The notes under the pieces: generated by a model | The model's input: only the letters and a program-made list of their open reading frames with translations | What the model was told of the DNA's origin: nothing | Databases searched by the model: none | Program-made: the position numbers and the translations under genes | In this document: positions 6,826 through 13,661 of the stretch, in pieces | Position numbering within the stretch: position 1 is the first letter of the stretch | How the letters are laid out: the number at the start of each line of letters is the position of its first letter | NCBI GenBank assembly: GCA_003565095.1 | Contig: PXDI01000380.1 | Coordinates: forward strand, 1 to 13,815 | Source: PVC group bacterium | Lineage (GTDB): Bacteria > Verrucomicrobiota > Kiritimatiellia > UBA8416 > PXDI01 | Direction: 5' to 3' | DNA length: 13,815 bases

Positions 6826-7533
6826 CTACCTCCGTTCACCAAACAGTGCCGACCCGACCCGCACACAGGTTGCCCCCTCTTCTACAGCAACCTCCAAATC
6901 ATGTGTCATCCCCATTGAAAGCCCTGGCAGACTGCAATTACATGCGGCTTCCGTACGATCACGCAGTTCGCGCAACGCGCGGAAATGCGGCCGCGCCGCC
7001 TCCGGATCAGGCGCAAACGGCGGAATGGTCATCAAACCGGCAACTTCAATCGAATATATTTCTGAAAGCACTTCAAGTGCCTCCGGCAAATCTGCCGGTG
7101 CCATACCATACTTTGCACTTTCCCCTGAAACATTCACCTGGAGATAAGCCTGCACGCGGCTGCCGGCAATTTCGGCGGCGCTGCCGAGTGCCTGGATTAC
7201 CCGCAGGCTGTCCAGCGAATGAAAAACCGAAAAACCGCGCACGGCGGCGGCAACCTTATTGGTCTGCAAGTGGCCGATCATATGCCACTGGATATCACCT
7301 GGGCACAGCGGGATTTTCTGCACCGCTTCCTGTATGCGGCTTTCGCCGAAAATGCGCTGACCGCAATCATAAAGCGCCCGCACGGCTTCAGGGGCAACCG
7401 TTTTAGAAACCGCCAGCAACTGCACCGTCTCAGGGTCACGACCGCACCGACCGCATGCCGCGGCGATCCGCCGCTGCACCTCCATCAGTCTTGCGGCGGA
7501 GGAATCTCCGTTTACTGTAATTACTTCATTCAT
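6826..7533 (-). CDS. yggS: YggS/PROSC-family pyridoxal-phosphate-binding protein
   Basis: Members of this cytoplasmic family bind PLP without known enzyme activity and keep the vitamin B6 and amino/keto acid pools balanced. The 235-residue protein is a single TIM-barrel domain. Lys44 in LLAVSKT (39-45) is the expected Schiff-base lysine. IFGESRIQEA (61-70) replaces the usual FGENYVQE. WHMIGHLQTNK (83-93), GLMTIPP (166-172), LSMGMTHDLEVAV (205-217) and VRVGSALFG (224-232) complete the phosphate-binding and C-terminal signatures. It starts in an ATGA overlap with recR, with GGAG about 9 bases upstream. It lies in the same gene run as pdxA, a PLP biosynthesis gene, though several unrelated genes separate them. 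Confidence 0.93.
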   Translation of the reverse strand: MNEVITVNGDSSAARLMEVQRRIAAACGRCGRDPETVQLLAVSKTVAPEAVRALYDCGQRIFGESRIQEAVQKIPLCPGDIQWHMIGHLQTNKVAAAVRGFSVFHSLDSLRVIQALGSAAEIAGSRVQAYLQVNVSGESAKYGMAPADLPEALEVLSEIYSIEVAGLMTIPPFAPDPEAARPHFRALRELRDRTEAACNCSLPGLSMGMTHDLEVAVEEGATCVRVGSALFGERR

Positions 7534-8147
7534 GCCATATGCTCCACGGGCATTCGTCCGCGTAATGCCCGGGAAAGAGTAACCGGGTCAGAGTAGCCGA
7601 TGCCACTGCGCGCCGGCAATCCGAACGCCAGCCGCGAAACCTTCACCCCGCTGGAACGCAGACATTCCTCAACATATACCGCCGTTGCATCCCCCTCAAC
7701 ATCTGTGCTGGTGGCCAGAATCACCTCCGCAATATTCTCCGCGGCAATGCGGCTGAGCAGCTTGTCAATATGCAAGTCAGTGTGCGCTTCACCGCGGGAA
7801 GCCGAAACACGTCCCATCAAAACGTGGTAACGCCCGTTGAACGCATCCGAACGCTCCATTTGCAGCACATCCCCCGGTTCCTCAACAACACACAATATGC
7901 CGTTGGCACGCTCTTCAGCCGAACAAATCCGGCAGGGATTTGTATGGCGTGCGGTTAACGCGCCGCAGTTGGAGCAACAGCAAACCTCGCTGCGCGCGCC
8001 CTCAAGTGCCGCAACCATTTCCGGCAAAAGTCCGTCACCATCCAGCACCAGTCTTGTAGCCATACGCTCAGCACTGCGGCGGCCGATCCCCGGCAATCGT
8101 GCCAGTGCCGTCACTAAGCGATCAAATGGCTGACGAACCCGGCTCAT
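7530..8147 (-). CDS. recR: Recombination protein RecR
   Basis: RecR works with RecO (and RecF) to load RecA on gapped DNA. The 205 residues show a helix-hairpin-helix LPGIGRRSAERMA (18-30), a four-Cys zinc site (Cys58, Cys61, Cys72, Cys75) and a Toprim domain starting LCVVEEPGDVL (85-95) with DVEGDATA (149-156). The frame is open to 8213, but the family begins right at MSRVRQPFDRL, and the ATG at 8147 is 4 bases after the ybaB stop, so 8147 is used. Two stretches depart from the usual text: after YHVLMG the normal G-I-G-P segment reads RVSASRGEAH (113-122), and GLPVGG near the end reads GLPARSG (177-183). dnaX-ybaB-recR is a widely conserved trio, so the call is secure. Confidence 0.95.
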   Translation of the reverse strand: MSRVRQPFDRLVTALARLPGIGRRSAERMATRLVLDGDGLLPEMVAALEGARSEVCCCSNCGALTARHTNPCRICSAEERANGILCVVEEPGDVLQMERSDAFNGRYHVLMGRVSASRGEAHTDLHIDKLLSRIAAENIAEVILATSTDVEGDATAVYVEECLRSSGVKVSRLAFGLPARSGIGYSDPVTLSRALRGRMPVEHMA

Positions 8148-8151
8148 CAAA

Positions 8152-8472
8152 TTACCGCTGTCCAAGCAGCTCAGACAGTCCGCCCAGACCGCCATTCTTA
8201 GCCATCGCCGCACCGGCTTCCTTCTGGGTCGCTTTCAGCGCATTATTAACCGCCGCGGCAATCATTTTCTCCAATTGCTCCTGACGCGTATTTTGCAAAG
8301 CTTCCGGATCAATATGAATGCTCTTAATTGTCATGTCACCGCGGGCGACAACCCTGACATCTCCGCTGCGCGCTTCAACGGTCTGCCGCGCCAGCTCTTT
8401 TTGCATCTTCTTCATCCGGCGCTGCATTTGCGCCGCCTGCTTGATCTGTCCAAACATTCCCGCTTTTGCCAT
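8152..8472 (-). CDS. ybaB: YbaB/EbfC-family nucleoid-associated protein
   Basis: This small dimeric DNA-binding protein coats the nucleoid; its gene commonly sits between dnaX and recR. The 106 residues begin with the typical long helix, MFGQIKQAAQMQRRMKKMQK (6-25), followed by a short sheet region with VVARGDMTIKSIHIDP (41-56) and a C-terminal helix ending in Gly/Leu-rich GGLGGLSELLGQR. Length is in the usual 100-110 range. The ATG at 8472 has AAGGAG 8 bases upstream, lies 26 bases after the dnaX stop, and the stop is 4 bases ahead of recR. Nothing in it appears unusual. Confidence 0.93.
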   Translation of the reverse strand: MAKAGMFGQIKQAAQMQRRMKKMQKELARQTVEARSGDVRVVARGDMTIKSIHIDPEALQNTRQEQLEKMIAAAVNNALKATQKEAGAAMAKNGGLGGLSELLGQR

Positions 8473-8498
8473 ATCATTAGCTCCTTATAGTTGTAACT

Positions 8499-10223
8499 CT
8501 ATCCGCCCGGCCGGGCGCTTTTTATTTCTGAAATACTGCCGCCGAAAACCTTCAATGCAGACTTGACAGCTTCATGCTCGAACAACTCACTGTGCGATAA
8601 ACCGTTTTCATTATCCGCCGGACGCTTTATTTGCGCCGGAAACTTTTTTTTTAAATCATTTTCCGCCATAAGAGCAAACGAAACATTCAACTGCCGGCCC
8701 ACACAATCAGACACAGCTTTAGTAATCGCCCGCGCCACGCGGGGTGACTCCAGTTGCTTTAGCTCTTCGGCAAATTCTTCATAAACACCGACCGTCAGTG
8801 TGTTCTTTGCAAGCTCCACCGGAACGGTATCAGCCAGCGCGGGACGTGCCTCTAAATTACGATCCCCTACCCGCTTTACAATTTCCGCCCACGCGGCGGC
8901 AACTTTAGCCAGTTCGTCCGCCGCAGACGCCACCGCAGCCGGCGGGTCTTGAACGCGTTCAGGAACGCTGGCGAAATTATCAATTTGCGGCAGTTCACGT
9001 GGCGGGGCCCCGCGTTTCACCTGCTCCGGCCTGGCGGCCGCCGGGATCGCCGCACTTGCTCCGCCTGCGGAAACAGGCAACCCGCCCTCAGCCAGCGCGC
9101 TGATCTTTGCAAGCAGATCCTCCAGCGAAACAACTGTCGCCGCCCGTGTTGCACGCAGCAAGGCAACTTCAAGCACAGTCCGCCGCGATAATGCATAACG
9201 CATTCTTTCCTCAGCCTCAGCCAGCAACCCGACAACTCTCAACACCCGCGCCGCCGATGTACTGCCGGCCTGGCGGCGCAACTCGTCAAGTTGACTGTCA
9301 AGCACATCAAGCCCGGCCGCGGCATCCCCGGCATTCAAAACGACCAGTAAGTCACGAAAATACTGCAACAACTCCAGAGAAAAACGCTGCAAATCCTTGC
9401 CGCCGGTATCCAGTTCGGCAATGGTCTGCAACACCCCCGCGGCGTCCCCGTTGAGCACGGCATCAACCAATCCCGCAATAACCGATCTTGAAACCAGACC
9501 GAAAACCGACAACACATCCGGCTCGGTGATATGCGCACCGGTAAAGGAAATCATCTGGTCAAGCGCCGACTGCGCATCCCGCATGCCGCCTTCCGCTCCG
9601 CGCGCAATGGCCAGCGCCGCATCATCATCAAGTTGCAGATTTTCGGCTGCCGCAATCTTGTGCAACCGTTCAATAATCAGATTCACCGGAATCCGCCGCA
9701 GATTAAAGCGCTGGCAACGCGAGACAATTGTCGCCAGCACCTTTTCCGGTTCTGTGGTGGCAAACATGAACACCACATGCGGCGGCGGTTCCTCCAGCGT
9801 TTTCAAGAGGGCGTTGAACGCCGCGGTTGAAAGCATATGAACTTCGTCAATGATATAGACCTTGTACTTGCCGCGCACCGGCGAATACTTGACAGTTTCA
9901 CGCAAATCCCTGACATGATCTACGCCGGTATTCGAGGCGGCATCAATCTCAATAACATCCATGCAGTTACCGGCGGCAATCTCACGGCAGGCATCACACT
10001 TTCCGCAAGGCTTAACGGTCGGCCCGTCCACACAATTCAACGCCTTGGCAAAAATCCGGGCGACAGATGTCTTGCCAATACCACGCGGGCCTACAAATAA
10101 ATAGGCATGCGCCACGCGTCCGGATTGCAAAGCATTCTGCAAAGTCCGCGTCACATGCTCCTGACCGACAACATCCTCAAAAAGCTGCGGGCGCCATTTA
10201 CGCGCCAGAACCTCATATGCCAT
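8499..10223 (-). CDS. dnaX: DNA polymerase III subunits gamma and tau
   Basis: DnaX is the ATPase of the clamp loader; the tau form also ties the loader to the polymerase and helicase. The 574 residues show domain I with Walker A GPRGIGKT (45-52), four zinc Cys at 64, 73, 76 and 79 (the same numbering as E. coli), Walker B IIDEVHML (124-131), arginine finger in SRC (168-170) and sensor 2 GGMRDA (212-217). A Pro/Ala-rich linker (about 385-435) leads to a C-terminal domain with LESPRVARAITKAVSDC. Near the 3' end, codons 524-527 contain a run of nine A (8644-8652) followed by a hairpin, so a frameshifted shorter form is possible. The ATG at 10223 has AAAGGTGG upstream. It follows a 93-base gap and starts the dnaX-ybaB-recR group. 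Confidence 0.97.
   Translation of the reverse strand: MAYEVLARKWRPQLFEDVVGQEHVTRTLQNALQSGRVAHAYLFVGPRGIGKTSVARIFAKALNCVDGPTVKPCGKCDACREIAAGNCMDVIEIDAASNTGVDHVRDLRETVKYSPVRGKYKVYIIDEVHMLSTAAFNALLKTLEEPPPHVVFMFATTEPEKVLATIVSRCQRFNLRRIPVNLIIERLHKIAAAENLQLDDDAALAIARGAEGGMRDAQSALDQMISFTGAHITEPDVLSVFGLVSRSVIAGLVDAVLNGDAAGVLQTIAELDTGGKDLQRFSLELLQYFRDLLVVLNAGDAAAGLDVLDSQLDELRRQAGSTSAARVLRVVGLLAEAEERMRYALSRRTVLEVALLRATRAATVVSLEDLLAKISALAEGGLPVSAGGASAAIPAAARPEQVKRGAPPRELPQIDNFASVPERVQDPPAAVASAADELAKVAAAWAEIVKRVGDRNLEARPALADTVPVELAKNTLTVGVYEEFAEELKQLESPRVARAITKAVSDCVGRQLNVSFALMAENDLKKKFPAQIKRPADNENGLSHSELFEHEAVKSALKVFGGSISEIKSARPGG
8618..8652 (-). promoter_or_regulatory. Candidate frameshift or slippage site in dnaX: A9 run plus hairpin
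   Basis: On the coding strand, TTT is followed by nine A and a G. This contains the in-frame heptamer A AAA AAG, the same as the E. coli dnaX frameshift site. Three bases after the G (TTT) a stem begins: CCGGCGC (8639-8633), loop AAATAAA, GCG-T-CCGG (8625-8618), which is 7 pairs with one bulged T. A -1 shift reads ten further codons (VSGANKASGG) and stops at TAA 8613-8611; a +1 shift stops after five codons. The shorter products would lose the last 40-odd native residues. The pattern is directly visible; its use in the cell is inference. Confidence 0.45.
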
Positions 10224-10255
10224 AATCTAAACCACCTTTCATATTTGCAGATAGT

Positions 10256-10284
10256 AACATAACCATAAAGAGGCGGCTGTGCAA
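10256..10284 (-). promoter_or_regulatory. Weak possible promoter ahead of dnaX
   Basis: In the 93-base gap between pdxA and dnaX, TTGCAC (10284-10279) and TATGTT (10261-10256) are 17 bases apart on the minus strand. They match the -35 consensus at about 4-5 of 6 positions and the -10 consensus at 4 of 6. The gap has no convincing terminator hairpin after pdxA, so read-through from upstream is equally possible. Confidence 0.3.
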
Positions 10285-10316
10285 TAACAAGGATACATCA
10301 AGGCAAAAACATCATC

Positions 10317-11360
10317 TCAGGCATCCGCCATACGGGCGGCCAGCCTGACAGCGGCCTGCATGCTTGAACACGCAGCAACGCCCTTCCAGGCAATATCAAA
10401 TGCCGTTCCGTGATCGGGGGAAGTGCGCACCAGGGGCAGGCCAAGGGTAACATTCACCCCATCATCGAAAGAGAGCATTTTGAACGGGATCAAGCCCTGG
10501 TCGTGATACATAACGACATAAGCATCCGTCTGTTCACGCTGCTCACAGCGAAACGCGGCGTCGGGCACCAGTGGCCCGGTAACATTCAATCCGCGCTCCC
10601 GTGCAGCAGCAATCGCCGATGCAATGATATGCCGCTCCTCATCTCCCAGCAGACAGCCTTCCCCGCTATGCGGATTAATTCCGCAAACGGCAATCCGCGG
10701 CTGCATAATTCCTGAATGCTGTAAAGACTCGACCGTCAAGTTGATAACCCGGTTTATGCGTTCGACAGACAGCAGACTGCTGACAGCCGCCAACGGGACA
10801 TGCGCGGTAACCAGACTAACCGTAATCCGCGGCGAGGTTAGCTGCATACAGACTCCGCTGGTGCCGCATAAATGCTCCAGCATCTCGGTATGCCCGACAT
10901 ACGGCTCTCCCGCCATAGCCAGCGCCTCTTTACAAACCGGCGCGGTAACCAAGGCATCAGCCCGGCCCTGCTGCACAATTTTTGCCGCCGTACGGATATA
11001 AACAGCCGCAGCACGCCCGCACCCGGCCTGCACCTTTCCGGGAACAACCTGCGCAGCATCCGGTTCACGAACGTCCAGCACCGCTGCATCAACCGCAAAT
11101 AAGGCCGCATCTTCCGGCGAATCCGTGACCGCTGCACAAAACGGCTTGCCGGTAACCTCAGCCACCCGCCGCAAAACATCCGCCGAACCGACAACCGCCA
11201 CCCGCGGACGGCATTCGCGGAAACCTGCATCATATGAAACCGCCGCAATATCATTCAGGATATCAAGGCAGATTTCCGGCCCCACCCCCGCCGGATCTCC
11301 CATCGATACAACCACACGCGCGCCATCAACCGCCAGACTGCTATTCTTCGTAATATTCAT
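10317..11360 (-). CDS. pdxA: 4-hydroxythreonine-4-phosphate dehydrogenase
   Basis: PdxA oxidises 4-phosphohydroxy-L-threonine with NAD in the DXP-dependent route to pyridoxal phosphate. The 347 residues carry the family's opening SMGDPAGVGPEI (19-30), TAPVCKEAL (139-147), GHTEML (156-161), GINPHSGEGCLLGDEE (228-242 region) and YHDQGLIPFKMLSFDDGVN (285-303). The three metal ligands known from E. coli correspond here to His187 (AHVPL), His231 (NPHSGEG) and His286 (YHDQG). The ATG at 11360 overlaps the anti-sigma gene by 20 bases and has only a weak ribosome site (AGG about 12 bases away). A slightly later start, such as the GTG at Val16, would still keep the conserved core. The last gene of the permease-sigma group, it is followed by the gap before dnaX. 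Confidence 0.95.
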   Translation of the reverse strand: MNITKNSSLAVDGARVVVSMGDPAGVGPEICLDILNDIAAVSYDAGFRECRPRVAVVGSADVLRRVAEVTGKPFCAAVTDSPEDAALFAVDAAVLDVREPDAAQVVPGKVQAGCGRAAAVYIRTAAKIVQQGRADALVTAPVCKEALAMAGEPYVGHTEMLEHLCGTSGVCMQLTSPRITVSLVTAHVPLAAVSSLLSVERINRVINLTVESLQHSGIMQPRIAVCGINPHSGEGCLLGDEERHIIASAIAAARERGLNVTGPLVPDAAFRCEQREQTDAYVVMYHDQGLIPFKMLSFDDGVNVTLGLPLVRTSPDHGTAFDIAWKGVAACSSMQAAVRLAARMADA

Positions 11361-11784
11361 CAGTAATCACTGCCTCTTTCAAAACCTCAACCTCAATTGC
11401 TTCAGGAAGATCTCGCCGAATCCGGATATCGCGCAAAAGAAGCCCGGCGACCAACAGTGTAATGATAACAACCACCGTCGAAACCAGCGTATGGTGACGT
11501 GACATCCAGTCAAGCAACGGATGACTGATAGCATGCAGTATGCGCCGGCGGCTTTCATCCGAAAGCCGCTGCGGCTCTTCAGGATCATGCATTGTTGAAC
11601 GCAGTAAGTCCACCGTATCAGACAATTCGGCAGCCGTCGCACGGCAATCCTCGCATTTGCGTAAATGCTCACGTACCAGATCAGAACGATTCTGCCCAAG
11701 TTCGCGCAAAAAATACTCTATAAGCAGCTCGCGGATATCGTCACACTTAAGCCGGTGTGCCGCCTTTGCTTTATCATTAATCAT
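11341..11784 (-). CDS. Membrane anti-sigma factor with N-terminal zinc-finger domain
   Basis: The 147-residue protein has the zinc-binding anti-sigma pattern Cys14-x25-His40-x3-Cys44-x2-Cys47 (EHLRKCEDCRA), the fold that clamps ECF sigma factors in the cytoplasm. One membrane segment lies at about 98-117 (HTLVSTVVVIITLLVAGLLL), and a short acidic tail ending DEYYEE follows. Unlike many anti-sigma factors, the extracytoplasmic part is only about 30 residues, so there is little room for a sensor domain or a site-1 protease region. The start overlaps the sigma gene stop as ATGA, the classic arrangement for a sigma/anti-sigma pair that must be made in balance; the 3' end overlaps pdxA by 20 bases. 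The signal sensed is not evident from sequence. Confidence 0.88.
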   Translation of the reverse strand: MINDKAKAAHRLKCDDIRELLIEYFLRELGQNRSDLVREHLRKCEDCRATAAELSDTVDLLRSTMHDPEEPQRLSDESRRRILHAISHPLLDWMSRHHTLVSTVVVIITLLVAGLLLRDIRIRRDLPEAIEVEVLKEAVITDEYYEE

Positions 11785-12332
11785 AATGCACCAGTGTCTT
11801 TTAATATTTCAGTCAGCCGTTTCATCGCGTGATGCAGGATATTTCCGACATAACCGGTCGTAAGTCCCGTGATCTCACTGATTTCCTTATAGCTCTTGTT
11901 CTCAAAGATTTTCAGCACAACCAGTTCCCGTTCGCGCAACGGCAGCTTTTCGAGCGCATCTCTTACATTCAGGCGGGTTTCGTCTGCCGAACGGTTTGCA
12001 CCGGGACGCGACGGCGCACTCATCACCGCATGCTCCTCAATATGTCTTTGATGAGCATCACTGCGTCTGGATTCTTTTTTTATGTAATCAACAGCCTGAT
12101 TGTGTACAACGCGGTAAAGCCATGCCGAAAGACCGGCGGACGGCTCCAGCGTCCCTTCCCAGCGCCGATAAAGCTTGATAAAAGCCTCCTGCACAACATC
12201 TTCAGCGGCGGAAGAATTACCCAGCAGACGCGCGGCATAGCGCAGCAAAGCCGCTTCATATTCAGAAACAATGGCATTGAATTGCTCAAGCCGTTCATGT
12301 TTTGCCACATTGGCTTTTAGCTTATCTTGCAT
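11781..12332 (-). CDS. ECF-type RNA polymerase sigma factor
   Basis: The 183-residue protein has only the two regions of group IV sigma factors. Region 2 spans about residues 25-90 with AEDVVQEAFIKLYRRW (43-58) and AWLYRVVHNQAVDYIKK (70-86), which contact the -10 element and core polymerase. Region 4 spans about 122-177 with LEKLPLRERELVVL (128-141) and the helix-turn-helix SYKEISEITGLTTGYVGNIL (147-166). A polar linker of about 30 residues joins them. It starts 7 bases after the permease stop with no clear Shine-Dalgarno, suggesting coupling to the upstream gene, and overlaps its anti-sigma gene by ATGA. I looked for a GGAAC/CGTC-type ECF promoter ahead of the cluster and saw none. The regulon is unknown. 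Confidence 0.93.
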   Translation of the reverse strand: MQDKLKANVAKHERLEQFNAIVSEYEAALLRYAARLLGNSSAAEDVVQEAFIKLYRRWEGTLEPSAGLSAWLYRVVHNQAVDYIKKESRRSDAHQRHIEEHAVMSAPSRPGANRSADETRLNVRDALEKLPLRERELVVLKIFENKSYKEISEITGLTTGYVGNILHHAMKRLTEILKDTGAL

Positions 12333-12339
12333 GACGGTT

Positions 12340-13431
12340 CTAGTTAGCTGCAGACCTTTTCGCGGGTGAAAAACGGCGACCGGAACTCATCATGATTGCG
12401 ATCGGACTGAGAATATCAACATTTTCACAGACAATTTTCATTGCCGCGGCAAGCGGCACGGAAAGCAGCGCCCCGACCGGGCCCCACAGCCACCCCCAGA
12501 ATACCAGTGAAAGCAGCACCACCACCGGACTCAGGTTTAGTTTGTCCCCGAGAATTTTCGGCGCAAGCACGTTCCCGATGGTCATCTGAATTGCGATCAT
12601 TGCAACCGCGGTTATAATTACCGGAACATAATTAGGATAAAACTGTACAAGCGCCAGCACTATCGGCGGTATTGAAGCGATAATTGAGCCAAGCGTTGGA
12701 ATGAAATTAAGAAAGAATGCAAGCATCCCCCATGTAATGGGAAAATCTACATTGATGATCCGCAAAGCGGCCCATACCATAAACCCGGTAAAAAGACTTA
12801 TCAAAAACTGCAACCCCAGATACTGACCGATCTGCCGTGATATACTGCCCAGAATGTGAATGATATGATCAGCCTTCTCCGGACTGAAAGCAAACCTGAC
12901 CTTATCCTCAAAATGCGGCTTGCCCAGCAGTAGAAAAACCAGAAAAATCAGCACCATCACCAGACGCATCACAAAGGTCATTGCGGTACCGGAGGCTGTC
13001 ATCAGCGTGCGGCCGAGATTGTGCACCCAGTCAAACTGCTTGAATGGATTATAGTCCATTTGCCACTGACTGGATAACGTGGCAACCAGTCCGTCCAGCT
13101 TAACCGAATAATCGCTCTGATACACCTGGGCCAACCGCCCGATCCGCCCGTAAATAAAAATAAATGCCAGATAAAAAACACAAAGCAACAGGAGCAATAC
13201 AAGAAATACCGAAAAATTGGGTGGAATCTTGTACTTTTTCAGAAATTGCACCACCGGACCGAAAATATATGATAGCAGCCACGCAACCACCAGCGGCAGA
13301 AAAACCGACTGCGCAACATATAAAACCCATCCGCTCGCAATCAGAGTGAGAATGCCGAGAAATATAACCAGCAACCCCGTCTGCGGGCGTTTGCCTGTAT
13401 CCTGAACCGGTATAGAAAGCTTGTCACTCAT
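12340..13431 (-). CDS. AI-2E family transporter (PerM/YhhT-like membrane protein)
   Basis: This is an inner-membrane protein of the AI-2 exporter-like superfamily; members have been linked to signal export, Na+/H+ exchange or unknown transport, so the substrate cannot be named. The 363 residues contain about eight hydrophobic segments: two near 20-60, one at 73-95, one at 150-170, and a C-terminal cluster from about 205. The loop between the third and fourth (about 98-148) is the soluble family insert. FFLNFIPTLGSIIASIPP (239-256) and LSPVVVLLSLVFWGWLWGPV (300-319), then GALLSVPLAA, are characteristic. The ATG at 13431 has AAGGTGG 12 bases upstream and a good promoter at 13479-13507. The stop is 7 bases before the sigma gene, so it is probably the first gene of that operon. 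Confidence 0.93.
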   Translation of the reverse strand: MSDKLSIPVQDTGKRPQTGLLVIFLGILTLIASGWVLYVAQSVFLPLVVAWLLSYIFGPVVQFLKKYKIPPNFSVFLVLLLLLCVFYLAFIFIYGRIGRLAQVYQSDYSVKLDGLVATLSSQWQMDYNPFKQFDWVHNLGRTLMTASGTAMTFVMRLVMVLIFLVFLLLGKPHFEDKVRFAFSPEKADHIIHILGSISRQIGQYLGLQFLISLFTGFMVWAALRIINVDFPITWGMLAFFLNFIPTLGSIIASIPPIVLALVQFYPNYVPVIITAVAMIAIQMTIGNVLAPKILGDKLNLSPVVVLLSLVFWGWLWGPVGALLSVPLAAAMKIVCENVDILSPIAIMMSSGRRFSPAKRSAAN

Positions 13432-13447
13432 ATCCGAATTATTCCAC

Positions 13448-13466
13448 CTTGCAGCGCAATTGCAAG
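13448..13466 (-). promoter_or_regulatory. Inverted repeat in the permease leader
   Basis: A perfect 6-base inverted repeat, CTTGCA (13466-13461) and TGCAAG (13453-13448) with a 7-base spacer, sits just downstream of the expected transcription start. Its last bases run into AAGGTGG, the likely ribosome site of the permease gene. It could be an operator or a small leader hairpin that affects translation; the short stem also allows chance. Confidence 0.3.
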
Positions 13467-13478
13467 AAGGTAATTCTA

Positions 13479-13507
13479 ATTATGGCAGATTTTGCGCAAA
13501 GTGTGAA
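13479..13507 (-). promoter_or_regulatory. Sigma-70-type promoter for the permease-sigma-anti-sigma-pdxA operon
   Basis: TTCACA (13507-13502) and CATAAT (13484-13479) each match the -35 and -10 consensus at 5 of 6 positions, with an ideal 17-base spacer. Transcription would begin near 13472, leaving about 40 bases of leader before the ATG at 13431. It is the best promoter-like sequence I could find in the window and sits where the gene layout needs one. Confidence 0.65.
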
Positions 13508-13522
13508 TTGACAAAGTAATTT

Positions 13523-13547
13523 AGCCCCCCTGCTTGCCTAGGGGGCT
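13523..13547 (-). terminator. GC-rich inverted repeat, possible terminator of the upstream gene
   Basis: AGCCCCC (13523-13529) pairs perfectly with GGGGGCT (13541-13547), a 7-base-pair stem with an 11-base loop. It lies after the C-terminal gene fragment at 13697-13815 and before the permease promoter, a sensible place for termination. On the minus strand it is followed by AAATTACTTTG, which is not a strong T tract, so intrinsic termination would be weak. Confidence 0.4.
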
Positions 13548-13565
13548 CACTTAGTCCTTTGACCA

Positions 13566-13661
13566 TTAGAAACATCTGCACTCATACGAAGAGTCCATGC
13601 CACATCCGGCAGACAGGATAAAGACATTTTTGCCGCCACACTTAGCAAAGAAGAAATCCAT
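13566..13661 (-). CDS. Possible 31-residue Cys-containing small protein
   Basis: In the 265-base intergenic region an ATG at 13661 opens 31 codons ending at TAA. The peptide begins MDFFFAKCGGKNVFILSAGC and has four Cys (8, 20, 28, 30). It sits between the end of an upstream gene and the GC-rich inverted repeat. No convincing ribosome site precedes it and I recognise no family, so a chance reading frame or a decayed gene is at least as likely. Confidence 0.2.
   Translation of the reverse strand: MDFFFAKCGGKNVFILSAGCGMDSSYECRCF

Noticed and set aside
6485..7406. Two long plus-strand reading frames (6485-7147 and 6672-7406)
   Set aside because: They lie antisense to the yggS and AsmA-like genes, have shadow-like composition (rich in Pro, Arg, Ser, His, Thr), show no recognisable motif and cover well-supported minus-strand genes.
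8148..8213. Longer recR start (22 extra codons, beginning MRRWLRMAVW)
   Set aside because: It would overlap ybaB by 62 bases, and the conserved RecR N-terminus begins at the ATG at 8147, 4 bases after the ybaB stop.
8489..8498. Small palindrome AGTTGTAACT between dnaX and ybaB
   Set aside because: Only 4 base pairs with a 2-base centre, expected by chance; it has neither the strength nor the T tract of a terminator.
11829..12320. 163-codon plus-strand frame antisense to the sigma factor
   Set aside because: It mirrors a gene with clear sigma region 2 and 4 motifs and has no motif or ribosome site of its own.
12333..12342. GAACCGTC just ahead of the sigma gene as an ECF promoter
   Set aside because: ECF promoters need about 16 bases between the GAAC and CGTC elements; here they are adjacent, so it is a chance match.
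13548..13645. CACTTAG repeated at 13548 and 13639 as a target-site duplication
   Set aside because: Seven bases is short, no inverted terminal repeats or transposase remnant flank it, and the enclosed sequence resembles no element I know.
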